Shown here piece by piece: positions 11,696 to 23,930 of a stretch of DNA of 64,000 nt. The stretch comes from Amaurobius ferox (Eukaryota > Arthropoda > Arachnida > Araneae > Amaurobiidae). The notes beneath the pieces are model-generated. The model did no database searches and was not told the DNA's origin. It saw nothing but the letters and a program-made list of their open reading frames with translations. The translations under genes and the position numbers were made by a program. Numbering within the stretch: position 1 is the stretch's first letter; each line of letters starts with the position of its first letter. Location of the stretch: contig OX578137.1 of NCBI GenBank assembly GCA_951213105.1, positions 56,249,236-56,313,235 of the forward strand. Direction: 5' to 3'.

Positions 11696-12717
11696 TTACT
11701 TTCCTTATATACATAATGTATAAGGAAAGTATTGTGACGGGGTTGAAAATTCGAAATCGAGTTTTCGACGGGAGAGCACGTTTCAAGCATCCCTGATCAC
11801 GAATCAAACACTTTTGAAGTGATGTCTGTGTGTGTGTGTGTGAAAGTATGTGTGTGTGTGTGTGAAAGTATGTGTGTGTGTGTGTGTGAAAGTATGTGTG
11901 TGTGTGTGTGAAAGTATGTGTGTGTGTGTGTGAAAGTATGTGTGTGTGTGTGTCAGTGAGCCTGTGGAGACGATAACTGACGTACGAATGGACCGATACA
12001 AACCAAATTTGGTACAAAAATAACAATCCGTAAACACTGGAAGCCTATTGTTTTCATACGTAATCGAATGGTCAGAACCCCCTAAATTTTTGAATAAAAT
12101 TTTGAAAAAATCGTTAAAAAATCAAAACCACTAATAAAGTTACGCAAATAGACATTTCTTATGTAATTTTTCATTAGAAAACGATTGACATAAATTTTAG
12201 AACGCTAACATGAACCGTTCTTGAGATATTGCACATTTTTCAAAAAAATTATTAAAAAGTCATATAAAATGAAAAAAAAAATTTCCTATTGAGAAACATG
12301 TTTACTTTTCATATGTAATACCATGCGATAAATTGGGTGACATCTCTCTCGTGGATCTAACTCGTTCCATTCATGAAAAATATACTTTGAGTAATACTTT
12401 TGTATTTGAACGCCAATAGTCATTTATCTGCTTCAAGAATAACTTATTTCTTCGTCCATAACGCTTGGCGAGATTTTGGCGACAAATTTGGCGGAATGTC
12501 GCCAACTTGGCGACTTTTTAAAATGTTGCCAAATTAACGAAAATCTCGCCAAATGGACAAAATGACGCCAAATCAATGAAAATGACGACTAATTGTCGAA
12601 AATTCAATATCTTGGAAAGAATATTATTATCTACTATAAGAAAAACCTATGTTTTTACTGTAAAAGTAGTAAATTCATTACATTATATCAGGAAAGTTAT
12701 GTGTTGCTCACATCAGA
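11696..12717 (-). mobile_element. HINE-like element, family A, copy A3, nested in B1
   Basis: Inverted relative to A1, A2 and A4. On the plus strand it opens with the 3' hairpin (TTACTTTCCTTATATACATA...) and closes with CACATCAGA, the complement of the 5' TCTGATGTG. Its microsatellite (11824-11953) has become a higher-order array of TG runs separated by GAAAGTA. Both flanks are family B sequence that joins without target duplication; the plus-strand flanks are T and T. Confidence 0.85.
11824..11953. repeat. Compound (TG)n-GAAAGTA array
   Basis: Five blocks of TGTGTG, each 14-18 bp, separated by GAAAGTA. This is a minisatellite of about 22-24 bp grown from the family A microsatellite. Frames rich in HTHTYF are artefacts. 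Confidence 0.9.
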
Positions 12718-13394
12718 TTTTTCTTTTTGTTGTCAAAAATCAAGTATAAAATAGGAATTTAATTGATATAATTGAGCACACGTAGTCTTTTATTTTTATA
12801 TTTAACAATTTTTGCGGGCCATTTCTCAAAAGTAGCCCGTTCCTTTTTCCCAAATCGTACTAGAATAACCTACAAATGATTTATATACCAAATTTGGTTA
12901 AGTTTGGTATATAAACCACTTGTAGGTTATTGAAGTATTATTTTTAAATTTGTTCCATTAGTTTTTAGCTAGAGTGGATAAAGGCAATTTCTACCGGCCA
13001 TTTCGCAAAGAAGGCAGATTCTTTTACTACGAATCGTACTGTAATCTAATGAACATCAGGATTTCCCACAAAAAACATACCTACCAAATTTTATGAATTT
13101 CAGTCCATTAGTTTTTCAATTGGAGTGGATGTAATATCCTCACAGACACACAGAAACATACACAGATACACCCTTACACACACAGACATTTTCCTAAAAA
13201 TAGTTTTTTTGTGTTCTAGAAGTCCCAAAACGTGTAGATCCTTCGAAATTTCGAATTCCGATCTTCGGCACGATTCCAATACTTTGAATACATAAACACA
13301 CACACACACATATATATTATCTGTGTATCTGTGTATTATCTGTGTATCTAAATTCCGTGCCTATGCAATTGCAATAGTTGTGATTTTAAATGAT

Positions 13395-14327
13395 CCCTAA
13401 ACTTTTATTATTTCTTCAACGAAGCCTAATTTTAACTTATGCAGAATGCATATATCTCAAGTGATTGTAAGGTGAGTTACATAAGAATTGCTGAATTTTT
13501 TTCACACAAAATTATTTAGCTCTGGAGTCTGGAATACAAGTTATATGAATGACATATTCATTGATTTTGCATAGAGAATCAGATTATTTATATTTCGATA
13601 CAGTTTTAAATATTTAAGTATAATAAATTACTGTAGTACTGTGATAATGTAAAGGATATCACCACTCAATGTATCACATTTTAGAAATTTTTAAATGAAA
13701 TTGAATTCCATTTGGAAAGTGTTTCATAATCAATGCTTATACATGATTGATCTTTTTTGTTGCTATATCCTCCAGAAAGAAAAATGAGATATATTATATA
13801 ATAAATATCTTTCCAAGAGCTTCATTGATTTATATATTAGAGAGGTTTCACATCTTAAAATAAATATGGTAGATAACAATTTTTCAAATTTTTATATAAA
13901 TAAATTATTATAGTATCGTGATGAATGAAGCGATTGGAAACATGTCTATGAATGAAATGCTGCTTTTATATAGAGGCGATTTAAATTTAGATGACATCAT
14001 TTAAATAAAGTTCATTTGTTTTCGATGAAGCTTTCAAATATAATAAATTATTGTAGTATTATGATAATTTTAAAAATATTACCGAGGAATGTATCGCATT
14101 TTAGAGATATTTTAACCAGGCAATTTATATTTCAATGCCGTCATTTGAATGAAGTTCGTTTTCCTCGATGAAGTTTTCAAATATAATAAATTTATGCAGT
14201 ACTGTGATAATTTTAAAAATTTTACCGAGGAATGTATCGCATTTTAGAGATGTTTATATAAAACTGCATTGAAGTTGGAAAGTGTTTCATAATCAATGCT
14301 TTATGCATGATTGATATTTCTTGTTTA
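13395..14327 (-). mobile_element. Family C element, 5' portion, copy C0
   Basis: Inverted with respect to C3 (14470-15744), together forming a large palindrome. On the minus strand it starts near 14327 (AACAAGAAATATCAATCATGC) and includes GATTATGAAACACTTTCCAAC. Its interior holds a module repeated three times (about 13600-13700, 14030-14110, 14165-14260), centred on CCGAGGAATGTATCGCATTTT. It carries the 95-bp module at 13768-13862 and is truncated near 13395, so the 3' microsatellite and hairpin are absent. Confidence 0.7.
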
Positions 14328-14376
14328 CATTGTCGTAGTATCTCCCTAAATTATAATATTTCAATGCCGAATGCGC

Positions 14377-14404
14377 ATTGGGAGGATTTTGGGGGTAACT
14401 GTAT
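14377..14404 (-). repeat. Solo Tc1-like terminal repeat
   Basis: CATTGGGAGGATTTTGGGGG followed by TAACTGTA is the reverse complement, with about five mismatches over 28 bp, of the outer end of the Tc1 relic at 7611-7638. It lies in the unique spacer between two inverted family C copies. Confidence 0.55.
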
Positions 14405-14469
14405 TTCCTCATTCTCATAATTCATTCTAGTTAAACTAAAACTATATCCTTGATTATACGTCAGTTAGT

Positions 14470-15744
14470 ATTAACAAGAAAGATCAATCATGCATAAAGC
14501 ATTGATTATGAAACTCTTTCCAACTTCAAAGCAATTTTATTTAAACATCTCTAAAATGCGATACATTCCTCGGTAATATTTTTAAAATTATCACAATAAT
14601 ACATTAATGTACTATATTTGAAAACTTAAAACTTCACTGATTAAAAATGAACTTCATTCAAATGACGGCATTGAAATATAAATTGCCTGGTTTAAACATC
14701 TCTAAAATACGATACATTCCACGGTAATATTTTCAAAATTATCACAATACTACAATAATTTATTATATTTGAAAACTTCATCGAAAAAAAATGATTTTTT
14801 AAAAAGGAAATCATCGAATTATAAAGCGGCTCGCTCTTTAAATAAAAGCAGCATTTCATGCATTTCATTCATCACAATGCTATAATAATTAATTTTACTT
14901 AAAACTTAAAACCATGGAGATATAAGTAATTTAACTCTATGCTCAAAACTTCATCAAAAAATCGTTTGCTTCTTTGTAAAAGTAATGATTGTTTCATTCA
15001 TAACAGCTATATTGCAGACTCCATGGGCTAAATGATTTTGCGTTAAAGAAATGCAGCAATTCTTATACAACTCATTCTATGTATTTTGGTGCTTACCTTT
15101 TCCATAAGTGAAAAGTAGGCTTCGTTGTAGAAATAATCAAATTTGGATGATCATTTACACTCAAATATATTGTTATTGCTTTGTTTCAGAACATTGATGC
15201 ACAGAATTGAAGCAAAAATAAAGGGGTTTTAGGACGGATACAACACTAAATATGAATTAAAAAGAACTTTAAAACTCACGATTTTGGTACAAGATGGATG
15301 CCATATTTTATTTTTAAGTGGGTCACGTGGTCTTTTCATATCATGGTCATGTGATCTCTCCATATAAAGGGTGTAATTATTATTTAATTTTTATTTAAAA
15401 AACTTCAAAATATATTTTGCTGAAATTTTTTGATATATTTTATGGTATAATTTGAATATTTTATAAGACTTTCGAAGGAATTTGTGAATTTTAAATTCGC
15501 TTAAAAAATGCTTGAAAAATTAGGTCCCATAGGTTTCAATGTATTTCATTTTTTAACCCGGGTTCAATCCAAAACTAATTGGGTTATATTATTCATTTAT
15601 TTTACCATAGGTTCCACGGACTGTCTGAACAACATACTAAAATTTTATTTTGATAAAGTCTTTTTTACGGCAGTTATCGTGCTAACAGACAGACAGACAG
15701 AATGAACAAAGTCATAAACACTTTTCAATTATATTGTAAAGTGA
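14470..15744 (+). mobile_element. HINE-like element, family C, near full-length copy C3
   Basis: The 5' edge is TTAACAAGAAAGATCAATCA, with subterminal GATTATGAAACTCTTTCCAA. The interior contains two modules with the complement of CCGAGGAATGTATCGC (14560-14760), a GTCACGTGGTC region (about 15325), AGGTCCCATAGG, then CGGCAGTTATCGTGC and a (CAGA)n microsatellite (15687-15702). The 3' terminal hairpin (about 15716-15743) reads AAACACTTTTCAATTATATT and so on. The subterminal 5' motif resembles the hairpin arm (AAACACTTTTCAAC in C1/C2), the asymmetric terminal repeat expected of Helentron-type elements. No protein-coding capacity. Confidence 0.75.
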
Positions 15745-15844
15745 ATTTTTATTAGAAATGAAGAAAAAGGTCATAATATCATGTCTTCGATTTCTTCTTA
15801 TAGGATATTAATAATGTTAAAAATTCAGTTTCCCGAAAGTGCGT

Positions 15845-16212
15845 ACTGTTTGAATCTAATTACTCAAGTTTTTTTTTCATTCTGTTAATGTAACTGGATC
15901 ACTTACCATGAAATATTAGAAAAGTCCCCCAATTAGCACGCAAATACAGTTAATGGGAAAATCTCGAGGAGTTTTTTTAGAAGATAAATTGCAAAAAAGG
16001 CTTTTTTTTTGTTTTCTTTTTCCCAAGAATTTTTTTTCTGTCTATTATTGCGCTTAATGTACAATTATATTTAAGATATTAATGCAATTCAGTAGAACAA
16101 TCACTTATTGGTCTTCTAACTGAACCCGAGAAGGAAATAAATTAAACATAACTTTAAACGATAAGTTTCTCAAATATAGCTAGAGATTTTGCGACTTAGC
16201 CCATTAGAAATA
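15845..16212 (+). repeat. Dispersed repeat R2, copy a
   Basis: Core ATGAAATATTAGAAAAGTCC plus ATTAGCACGC and TTAATGG segments are shared with 26340-26582 and 22880-23080. Here and at 26340 the repeat directly precedes a family B 5' end. Confidence 0.55.
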
Positions 16213-17258
16213 TCTGATGTGGGCAGCACATGACTTTTCTTGCAGTCTCAAATTTATTTTCCGTTTCAAAATCTATTGAATTGAATGTAATTGCCCATTG
16301 ACACGGATATTCATTTGATATTATATCCAATTTGCAGTTTTTATACGTTTTCTTTTTCATTTGACAATTTAATGCATTTCAGAAAACGCGGTCAATTTCT
16401 CAAAATTCTAAAAAAATTAAATATTTTGAGAACAGTTCATCTTAGAGTAATGGGGTTTGGCCTTATTCGTTCCGTTGTTAAAAATTACGGAATAAACGAG
16501 CATTTAGTTTATATATTTATGCGCACTTAATATTTTACTTCCGATTTTGATGATTTTTGCGGGTCATTTTGACGAAAAAAAAATGTATTTTGTTTTTCAA
16601 ATAGTATCAAAATCTAATCAGCACCAGGGTGACTCACAAGGGGGCCTACCAAATTCGGAGAAATTTCATCAAATAGTTAGTTTTTAAACCGCAGTGAAAA
16701 ATATAGTAAGCTTATCAAAATTCAAAAACCATAATATTTCTAGAATGGTCCAACCCAGAGTTATAAGGCTGATCTTAATCGTTTTGTCGTTAAAATTTGC
16801 GTTATAAAACAATCATTTTATCAATGCATTTAAGTATATTTAGTTTTATATTTCAGATATAAGAGAGGTAAAAAAGGTTATTTCAGATGTAGAGGTAAAA
16901 ATATTATTTCAGATATAGGAAAGGCAGTTTGGAAGAAAAGGCATATTTTGTTTTTTCGAATCGTATTAAAATCTAATCAGTACCATGGTAATCCACTATT
17001 TATTTATCTACTAAATTTTGGGATATTTTGCCCATTAGATTTTGAGTACAGGCATAGGCAGACACGCAAGCACACATATATTCACACACACACACACTCA
17101 CACACAGACGCCACGTTAAAGATGGGTTTTCATGTTTCAGAGTGCTTGAAACGTGTACATCCATCAAAAACTCAAGTTTTGATTGTCGAAATCAACACTT
17201 CCCAATACTTCCAATCAATACTTCCCCTGTATATTACCATGTATTGCAGGGAAAGTAA
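16213..17258 (+). mobile_element. HINE-like element, family B, copy B2
   Basis: It starts TCTGATGTGGGCAGCACATG, with a subterminal CTTTTCTTGCAG variant of CTTTCCCTGCAG. A short CA tract (17084-17104) is followed by the tail GAGTGCTTGAAACGTGTACA. The 3' imperfect hairpin runs from CCCTGTATATTACC to TTGCAGGGAAAGT (17225-17257). Flanks are A and A with no target duplication. It is homologous to family A at the 5' tip and tail but differs in the interior and in the hairpin sequence. Short open frames inside are not conserved between copies. Confidence 0.8.
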
Positions 17259-18104
17259 AAAGGGATTTCATGAACGTTAAAATTATAATAGGTTTGGCAC
17301 TTTTATTTAAAAAATTGTTCAGTTACGTATTTTTAAATCAAAAATTAAAATATATAATTTGGACTTGGGGAATAAACTTAATCACCTCAGACTTAATCAC
17401 TGGACTTCATCACCTCAAGCGAAGTAGCCAATTAACTGGGTTTTCAGTTTTGACAAACGGGATAACATTGCTTAATAAGACTTCAGAAAAATATAATACA
17501 TAGCTAGTAATTTTGACTGAATAACAGAAAATTGTTTTTAGATAACCTATAACTACATTAAAAATATAAAAAAAAATCCATAAATAAATACAGAAACTAA
17601 CTAAAACAAAAGCATACTGAAACTCAAAATAAATTTAATAAATAAAAACAGAACAATAGAAAGATACGAACATACCGAAGCATAAGGGTACCGTATTTCA
17701 ACACAATTCCACAAACCAGCAAAACGAGACCCAAACACGCAAAACAAGACACAAACACATTGAATCCTATATATAACATATACCAATATTAATTTGTAAA
17801 TAAAAATTAGCACAAACTACTAGTCATAAAAATTTAATTTAAACAAGTCTAAAGAATGAAATAAACAAAATAAAATATAACAGTTCAAAGGAAAATATTG
17901 CGTAAGTCTTATCATTCTTTTTATAGCAATTCTCTTTTTATTGAAAAAAGTGTTGTGATAAGTTTCCTGTAATATCTTATTAAAGAAGCCTAATATATTG
18001 AATCCAAGAATATACAACAATTATCAAGCGAATAAGAAAAATAGGCAAATAACAAGCACTATTACAACAATAAATTCTTAATCAATAAATAAAATGCACT
18101 TTGT
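17259..18104. other. AT-rich DNA, nothing recognised
   Basis: No repeat or gene identified. Short frames on both strands (17183-17503 plus, 17601-17813 and 17820-18020 minus) show no motif. Confidence 0.4.
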
Positions 18105-18690
18105 GCAAAGGATAAAAAAACTTGAGCAACGTATATAAGCACAGATAACACAATGGTGCAGCTTACAGATGTTTCAAGGATACACTGGATACCCTTTGTG
18201 AGTGTAAGAGAACCAACAAACCCGAAGTCCAAAAGAGTATTGGGCGAAAATAAAAGAAATAGGGGGAGTTGGATACCCAAGAGATGGATTAAAATTTCCA
18301 CTTTCTTTGTTCTATTTCTTAATCTTTGGGAATTTAATATGTCGTTTCTATTTTCGTCTTGTTTATTTTTGTTCGGACTTGACTCTTCTTGACGGGATTT
18401 TCCTCTTGTGTTTTGACGCACGCCAATCTTGGGTGTTGCTTCTCGTTTCGGATTGGCTAAACGGTTTTGCATGCTGCTTTCTGATTGGCTCTCTGTAAAT
18501 CGAGGTCTTGGGTATATAATCTCTGCTGCCGCTGTTTCTTTTCGCGCCCATTCCTCTTTTTGGACTTCTAGTTTGTTGGTTCTCTTGCACTGACAAAAAG
18601 GACCCGGCTGGATAGGAAGAGGAAACAGCTGTATGTTGCATTATTGCGTTATTTGTGCTTAGATACGCTTCTCAAGTTATCCTTACAAAT
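18105..18690. mobile_element. Foldback element with inverted ends of about 145 bp
   Basis: The left arm (about 18105-18262) and the reverse complement of the right arm (about 18535-18690) align. Shared blocks include CTTGAG, TAAGCACA, GAGAACCAACAAAC, AGAAGTCCAAAA against CGAAGTCCAAAA, and TGGGCG. GGATAA/TTATCC lies at the outer edges. The centre (18263-18534) is unique and carries promoter-like motifs. It could be a MITE-like DNA element or two inverted copies of a longer terminal repeat. Open frames through it (18062-18472 and 18363-18641 minus) have no known domain. Confidence 0.7.
18445..18540 (+). promoter_or_regulatory. Promoter-like cluster inside the foldback
   Basis: Two ATTGGCT motifs (inverted CCAAT boxes) lie at about 18451 and 18483, followed by GGGTATATAATCTC (TATA-like, about 18510) and a GC-richer stretch. 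Order and spacing resemble a eukaryotic core promoter pointing right into the right arm. No transcript evidence is available. Confidence 0.35.
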
Positions 18691-21600
18691 TATTAGTTTC
18701 TTTTAAAATATATCATAAATTCCTAAAACTTTTGAAATTGATTTTTGCCTGAAATGCATGTATTTGCTACATGATTTTGCTTCATAAACTTCTGCGAATA
18801 TTTTCGCCTGTTTCTGTGTATATGTACAGAAAAATATTATTTAAAATATCTCTATTAAAAGGTTTTTTCAAAATTCTTCAGAGGTGAAAATTCAGTCAAA
18901 CATAGTGGAAATATTTTTTGAAATATACGGAAGCAATTTCACGGAAGTAATAGTTTCAAATGTCGCCACCAGAGGGATTTTCTGAATCTCGGCCACCTCC
19001 AGTACTAGGCGAAAATGAACACTTAAAATAACCAGAGTTCTAAAATGTTGCGATGTCTAGCAGCGTAATTGAAAGTAAATGGATTACAAACTTAACTGCA
19101 AGATGTGATCATTATCGATTTCTTGTGTAATTCGTTAAGTGCATAAAATGAGTTAAACTACATAAGAAAAAAAACTTTTCTAAATTTTCATTTATAAAAT
19201 CTACAGATTTGTTCGCAATAAAACAACTTTAGAAGAAAGATCAGACAAAACTGCGAGTCATAAAAAGCTTGTACGATATGTAGAGAGTTATAAAATATGA
19301 TTTTCAAGGAAAAAGCCGTTTTTCGGATTAAAAGAAAACCCCTTAATACTAAAAATTGTTGATGGTTTGGTAATATTTTCACCATGTCATATAAACACAA
19401 CATAGCCATTTATTCTGAGTGTGATAGAAAATGATTTAATTCATTCATACAAACTGTTTTTGCTCTTCCTCATCTCAATTTTTTATGTTCGCGTTTTAAG
19501 AACAAGACAGAAATGTGCAAAATATTTTACCGTAAGAAGCATGATGGTGGAAATACAGGCGTTTAGAAATATTTAAACAGGAAAATCAGTTAGATTAGTG
19601 CTATAGTTTTTCAAAAGGGTGTTGAAGCAAACCTGATGTTTTACGTACAAGGATATAATCACGGCAACTTTTATTGTACTTTTATATTTTAAAACACGGG
19701 GTTATCATAGCTAATGTATCCAATTTAAAGCCTTAATCACGATTAAGTGCCGAGCACTCACTTAATTCCTTCAAGGCCTTCCTTAAACTGTTACATTTAG
19801 AACTGTTACTTATAGAATTTTACAGTCAAATCGTTCTGTAAGGACCTTACTAGCTTAACAACCCTCCTAGCTAAATAAAAAGCTGCCAGTTGCTATAGTA
19901 ATTCCTTTACGTCCATACTATCCTTGATATTTAAATCAGAGTCGGTAAAAGCATGCAAGAGTACATCCAGATCATAAGCGTAGGCCATCACTCTATCCAG
20001 TTAGTAAAATGTCAGAATTAGTTAGAAAGTTACCCAATGAATCCACAAGGGACTATTATCACCCATACCAACGTAACTAAATGGCAGTTCCCCAAAAGTC
20101 GTTATAATATCGAGAGATATTTCTAATACCTAGGCATAATTTCTATGGGGGAATTAAAAGTTACGCAAAATATATTAAATACTCAATAGTAAATTATTAA
20201 TGTAAAGTTATTACAGTATATTAGAATCGAAGTATAAAAAACTTATCCCAATACCCGATACTTGTAATGGACAATGTATACCCAATATTTGATATTAAAA
20301 AATATCAATAAAGTTTCAATTAATAACAGTATATATAATTTCAATATTAATAGAAATATTTTCACATCAAAATTACAAATTTAAATTATTCTATATCATA
20401 AACATATCAGATTATATTATTATTCATAGTCAACTTGCAAAACACAGAGTTTAAATGAGTTCAAGCGAGTACACAAGAGAAGTCTAAAAACTAGGTCGAT
20501 ATAAGGAGTCCCACTTGAACCACTGCAAATACTGGCCATGATCAAAAGCAGTTGAAAAAAATGACATCAGATACATAGCTATCTAAAGTGATCAACAAAC
20601 AGCTTACCATGACATACCGATAAGGGATCAGCAACCCATCGAGTAGTAAGAGCACAGTCAGTAAGCAGAAAATCCAGTCAATAAGCAGGAAAAGCAACAA
20701 ACACTGCCAGGCAAGACTGCTGACACTATTAGTCTATCGCCTAATATCCAGTAGTACTAATTATGTAATTAACAATGGAAAATGGTTCTGTTATACGTAT
20801 AAGTACTACTACACATATAATCACTACTAGAGTCTAAAAAAATTTCCAAGAAATAGACGGTGCCAGCAAACACACGGCGCCACGGAAACAGATGGCAAAT
20901 ATACAATAATCCTCTAAAATAGACGAATTTCTGACGTCAATAAGAGGTGATTGTACCTTTACAATGCACTTATATATTCCCTGCAAATATAGTCGATAAG
21001 CACAAGAATCAAAAGTCACTGTCAGGTAAGACTCTTAATAAGGCCAAGTCTATTAACTAGAATCCATTAGTACTAATTAAGTAATTAACCATGAAAAATG
21101 GTTCTTTAGACTATAACTATAACTACTATTTCACATGATGTTATTACTGCAGATGTTATTCCTCTATACTATATATACTATACTATATTCCTCTATATCA
21201 GACAAATTTACAGCACCGATAAGGGTATTACTGTTATATATATTATAATCTTAACATAATGATCAAACAGATATCTGTTATATTTAAAATATCATATTAC
21301 TTCTAGAAAAATCCCAGGTCTAAAAGGACCGCAAATCAGTTTCCATATCCAGGATTAATGGCCGTTTTTAGATTACACGTCATCACTTTAGCATTTGGGA
21401 AAGACACGGTACATAAAATTTAAAACATTCATAAGTGCGCTTTAAAATCATTTCCATATAATAAAAATACTACCGTAATACTCTTCATAGTTCAAGGAAC
21501 AATATTATACTATTATTCCAATCATTTCACCATATTAACCATCTTATATAACAAATTAGTTTCACGCCATCAAACACCAACTGCCATCTTGCAAACCGAG

Positions 21601-21843
21601 TTGAGGAGCTCAGATACATCTGACATACATTCTTCGTAATTTGCGTTTGGTTTTTTTTAACTAATTTATTTTATTTTTATTTTATTTAACAAATGCCAAG
21701 CCATTGACAACTAGGTCATTAGACCATGAGCTCTCCAATACTTTTCAACAACACAGTCCAAATTATTTAGTGCAGAACACTCGTCCAGATGAGCAGTAGT
21801 CATGGGTTGTCCAGAGGTACAGAAAACGCAGTCAGGCGAAGTA
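18691..21843. other. Long AT-rich stretch without genes
   Basis: Nothing recognised except an ancient duplication (20703-21130). Open frames at 19188-19409 and 20834-21019 (minus) are short and motif-free. The lower-repeat texture could be host intron or intergenic DNA. Confidence 0.4.
20703..21130. repeat. Diverged direct duplication, period about 320 bp
   Basis: CACTGCCAGGCAAGACT and TAGTACTAATTATGTAATTA with AATGGAAAATGGTTCT (20703-20793) recur as CACTGTCAGGTAAGACT, TAGTACTAATTAAGTAATTA and CATGAAAAATGGTTCT (21015-21104). Confidence 0.6.
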
Positions 21844-22064
21844 GACTTATGATCACTTTGTATTGGAGTTGTAGCTTGGTTGAGTTTCGACTGCTAAGAT
21901 ACCTCTGTAGTATATTCGAAATTTAAATTTAGGTTTTTAAACTTATGATCACTCTGTATTTGAGTTGTATCTTGGCTGAGTTTCGGCCGCTGAGATACCT
22001 CTACAGTACATTCTTCGTAATTTGTTTTTATATTTTTGAACTTATGATCACTCTGTGTTTGAGA
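21844..22064. repeat. Tandem repeat, unit about 98 bp
   Basis: ACTTATGATCACT recurs at 21844, 21943 and 22040. Each unit contains GAGTTGTAKCTTGG, GAGTTTCGRCYGCT and GATACCTCT. About 2.3 units. Confidence 0.8.
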
Positions 22065-22879
22065 GTATATTTGTTAATTTTGTTACAATAAAAATATCTG
22101 GATAAAACAAATGTAAATGCCAATTTACAATTGCTATGCTATTTCAGATAACTGCATGAATGGGTCGAGTTTGTGTTAATAGAGTACCTGTAACGGCAAT
22201 AAGGAAACTTACTATGATTTAGAATTTTATTTTGCAAACTTCGGTGGAGACTTAGATATTCAGTCTCACCAAACAACCAGTATCAATTTTCTTAAACATT
22301 GAATTCAGGTTGTATGAATCTGCAACGGATAAGTTCATATTCACAAATTCATAAACGACCTATAGATCGAATTCTTTAGGTCAAAATTGCTTGTGTTAGT
22401 GCAACCTTGTTCAGTCTAAGCGGTTTTGAAGCAGTTTAATGCCGGCTGTGTGTGGTAGTACTGAATTTGTCTGGTCAGCATAGTTGTACTAAAAATTGCA
22501 ATATATAATAAATATTTTTACTGCAATCGGCAATTTCATTCTGACGATCACATATAGGGGTGTTCAGTGGCGCCTTTAAGCAATTTAATTTTAATTTAAT
22601 TTCAAATACTTCCATATTTAGAAAGATATACAGTGATCGCAGGAGATTTTATTCCTACCGTGTTGATCTTTCATATTTTGAGTAATATCGCTAATATCTG
22701 AAAAAGACCATTTATAAACTTTTATTTCATACCATGAATGGCTATGATTTAACTTCACATAGCGTAAAAAAGTTATTAGGAAACTATTTAAGAACTATAG
22801 AAATTGCATTAACTTCATATTCTTTGCAATTGCCAGTTAAACAATTGTTAATTAATTTCTAAAAAACGTGCTTACAGTT
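22065..22879. other. Unrecognised DNA
   Basis: No gene, RNA or repeat identified. Confidence 0.4.
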
Positions 22880-23080
22880 TAAATTTAATTATTTAATTAT
22901 TCCTCATTCTGTGCAACGGTTGCTAAACATTTATCTTGAAATATATAGAAAAGTCTCCTGTAAGCCCATTAGCACGCGAATATTACTGATGGAAATCTCA
23001 AAATAAGCGTATTAGTGGAAGATAAAAGACAAAAGATTCTTCTGTATCTATTCAAGAAAACTAATTTTGAGCTTATTTTT
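22880..23080 (+). repeat. Dispersed repeat R2, copy c
   Basis: Contains ATATAGAAAAGTCTCCTG, CCCATTAGCACGCGAATATT and GATGGAAATCTC, matching R2 copies at 15845-16212 and 26340-26582. No family B element follows here. Confidence 0.55.
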
Positions 23081-23346
23081 CCCTTAGATAGTTTCCTATT
23101 TTCTAGATACTTAAGAGATTTAGTGGATGGAAAAACACTTATCTGTTCGACAAAATGTCAAAAAATAATAAACTCAAGACTAAACAGCTCGTAAATGATA
23201 AATTTCTATAATCTTCTTATATCGTTGAAATACTTTGTTGAACTACTATCGTTGAACTGTTCGGTTTTTTAACGTGAAAATGATGCATTTCCCCGATCTA
23301 CATTTTTACCAGATATTTTTCTGGTTGTAAAAATCTCTTATTTCAA

Positions 23347-23402
23347 CTGGGATTCAAATCATCTCTGGTCATCAGACGATCTATATCCATTCAGCTACGG
23401 AG
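23347..23402 (-). repeat. tRNA-like relic
   Basis: On the minus strand TAGCTGAATGG matches an A box, and about 35 bp downstream GATTTGAATCCC is one or two bases off a B box. No intact cloverleaf and no CCA-proximal stem were seen. It is a decayed tRNA or SINE head. Confidence 0.4.
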
Positions 23403-23740
23403 TAATGCGGTAAAAGTAATATTAGATGAAATAAGATGTGGATATATTAAATGTGGATATATTAATACATGATATATCAAAGTATAAAGATAAATTGATT
23501 TTTCCTTATGGAGCTGCGCTGTGAAGAAATCTGCATTTTCCATACAGTGAGAGCAAATTACTTGCTTGTTGTAAATAAAAATTCAAATAACTATTAAATA
23601 CTCTTTGTTATAATTTAAATTCATTTTTATTTAACTATTCTCAGATTTACCCTAATATTTACAAAAAGAAAGCATGCTAGTTATTATTTATAGCACTAAT
23701 TTTTACTACTCTTTAACAATGTGAGACATAGATACGCGAA

Positions 23741-23742
<2 letters not shown>

Positions 23743-23829
<87 letters not shown>

Positions 23830-23930
23830 TAGAGCTAGATAGATAGAGCTAGATAGATATATAGATGGCTATATAGATATATAGATAAATGGATGAATAG
23901 ATAGCTAGATAGAGAGAGATACTAGATTAA
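23743..23930. repeat. Compound microsatellite (TA)n-(GA)n-(GATA)n
   Basis: About 52 bp of (AT)n, then about 32 bp of (AG)n, then about 100 bp of GATA/GCTA-type repeats. Confidence 0.95.

Larger units (their letters stand above)
11457..13300 (+). mobile_element. HINE-like element, family B, copy B1, split by A3
   Basis: It starts TCTGATGTGGGCAGCACATG with subterminal CTTTCCCTGCAGAC. The interior matches B2 at 16213-17258 up to GTAATGGGGTTAGTCTTATT (11680-11697). It is then interrupted by the minus-strand A3 element and resumes at 12718 with GTTGTCAAAAATCAAG and TTTTTGCGGGCCATTT, both alignable to B2. The end has CA-type repeats (13140-13185) and a degraded tail (CCCAAAACGTGTAGATCC). The terminal hairpin is not recognisable, so the 3' end is diverged or truncated. 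Confidence 0.75.

Noticed and set aside
11673..12037. Open frames rich in HTHTYF repeats
   Set aside because: They translate the compound TG-GAAAGTA array of A3.
18062..18641. Two overlapping minus-strand frames as a gene
   Set aside because: They run through the inverted arms of a foldback element and show no known domain.
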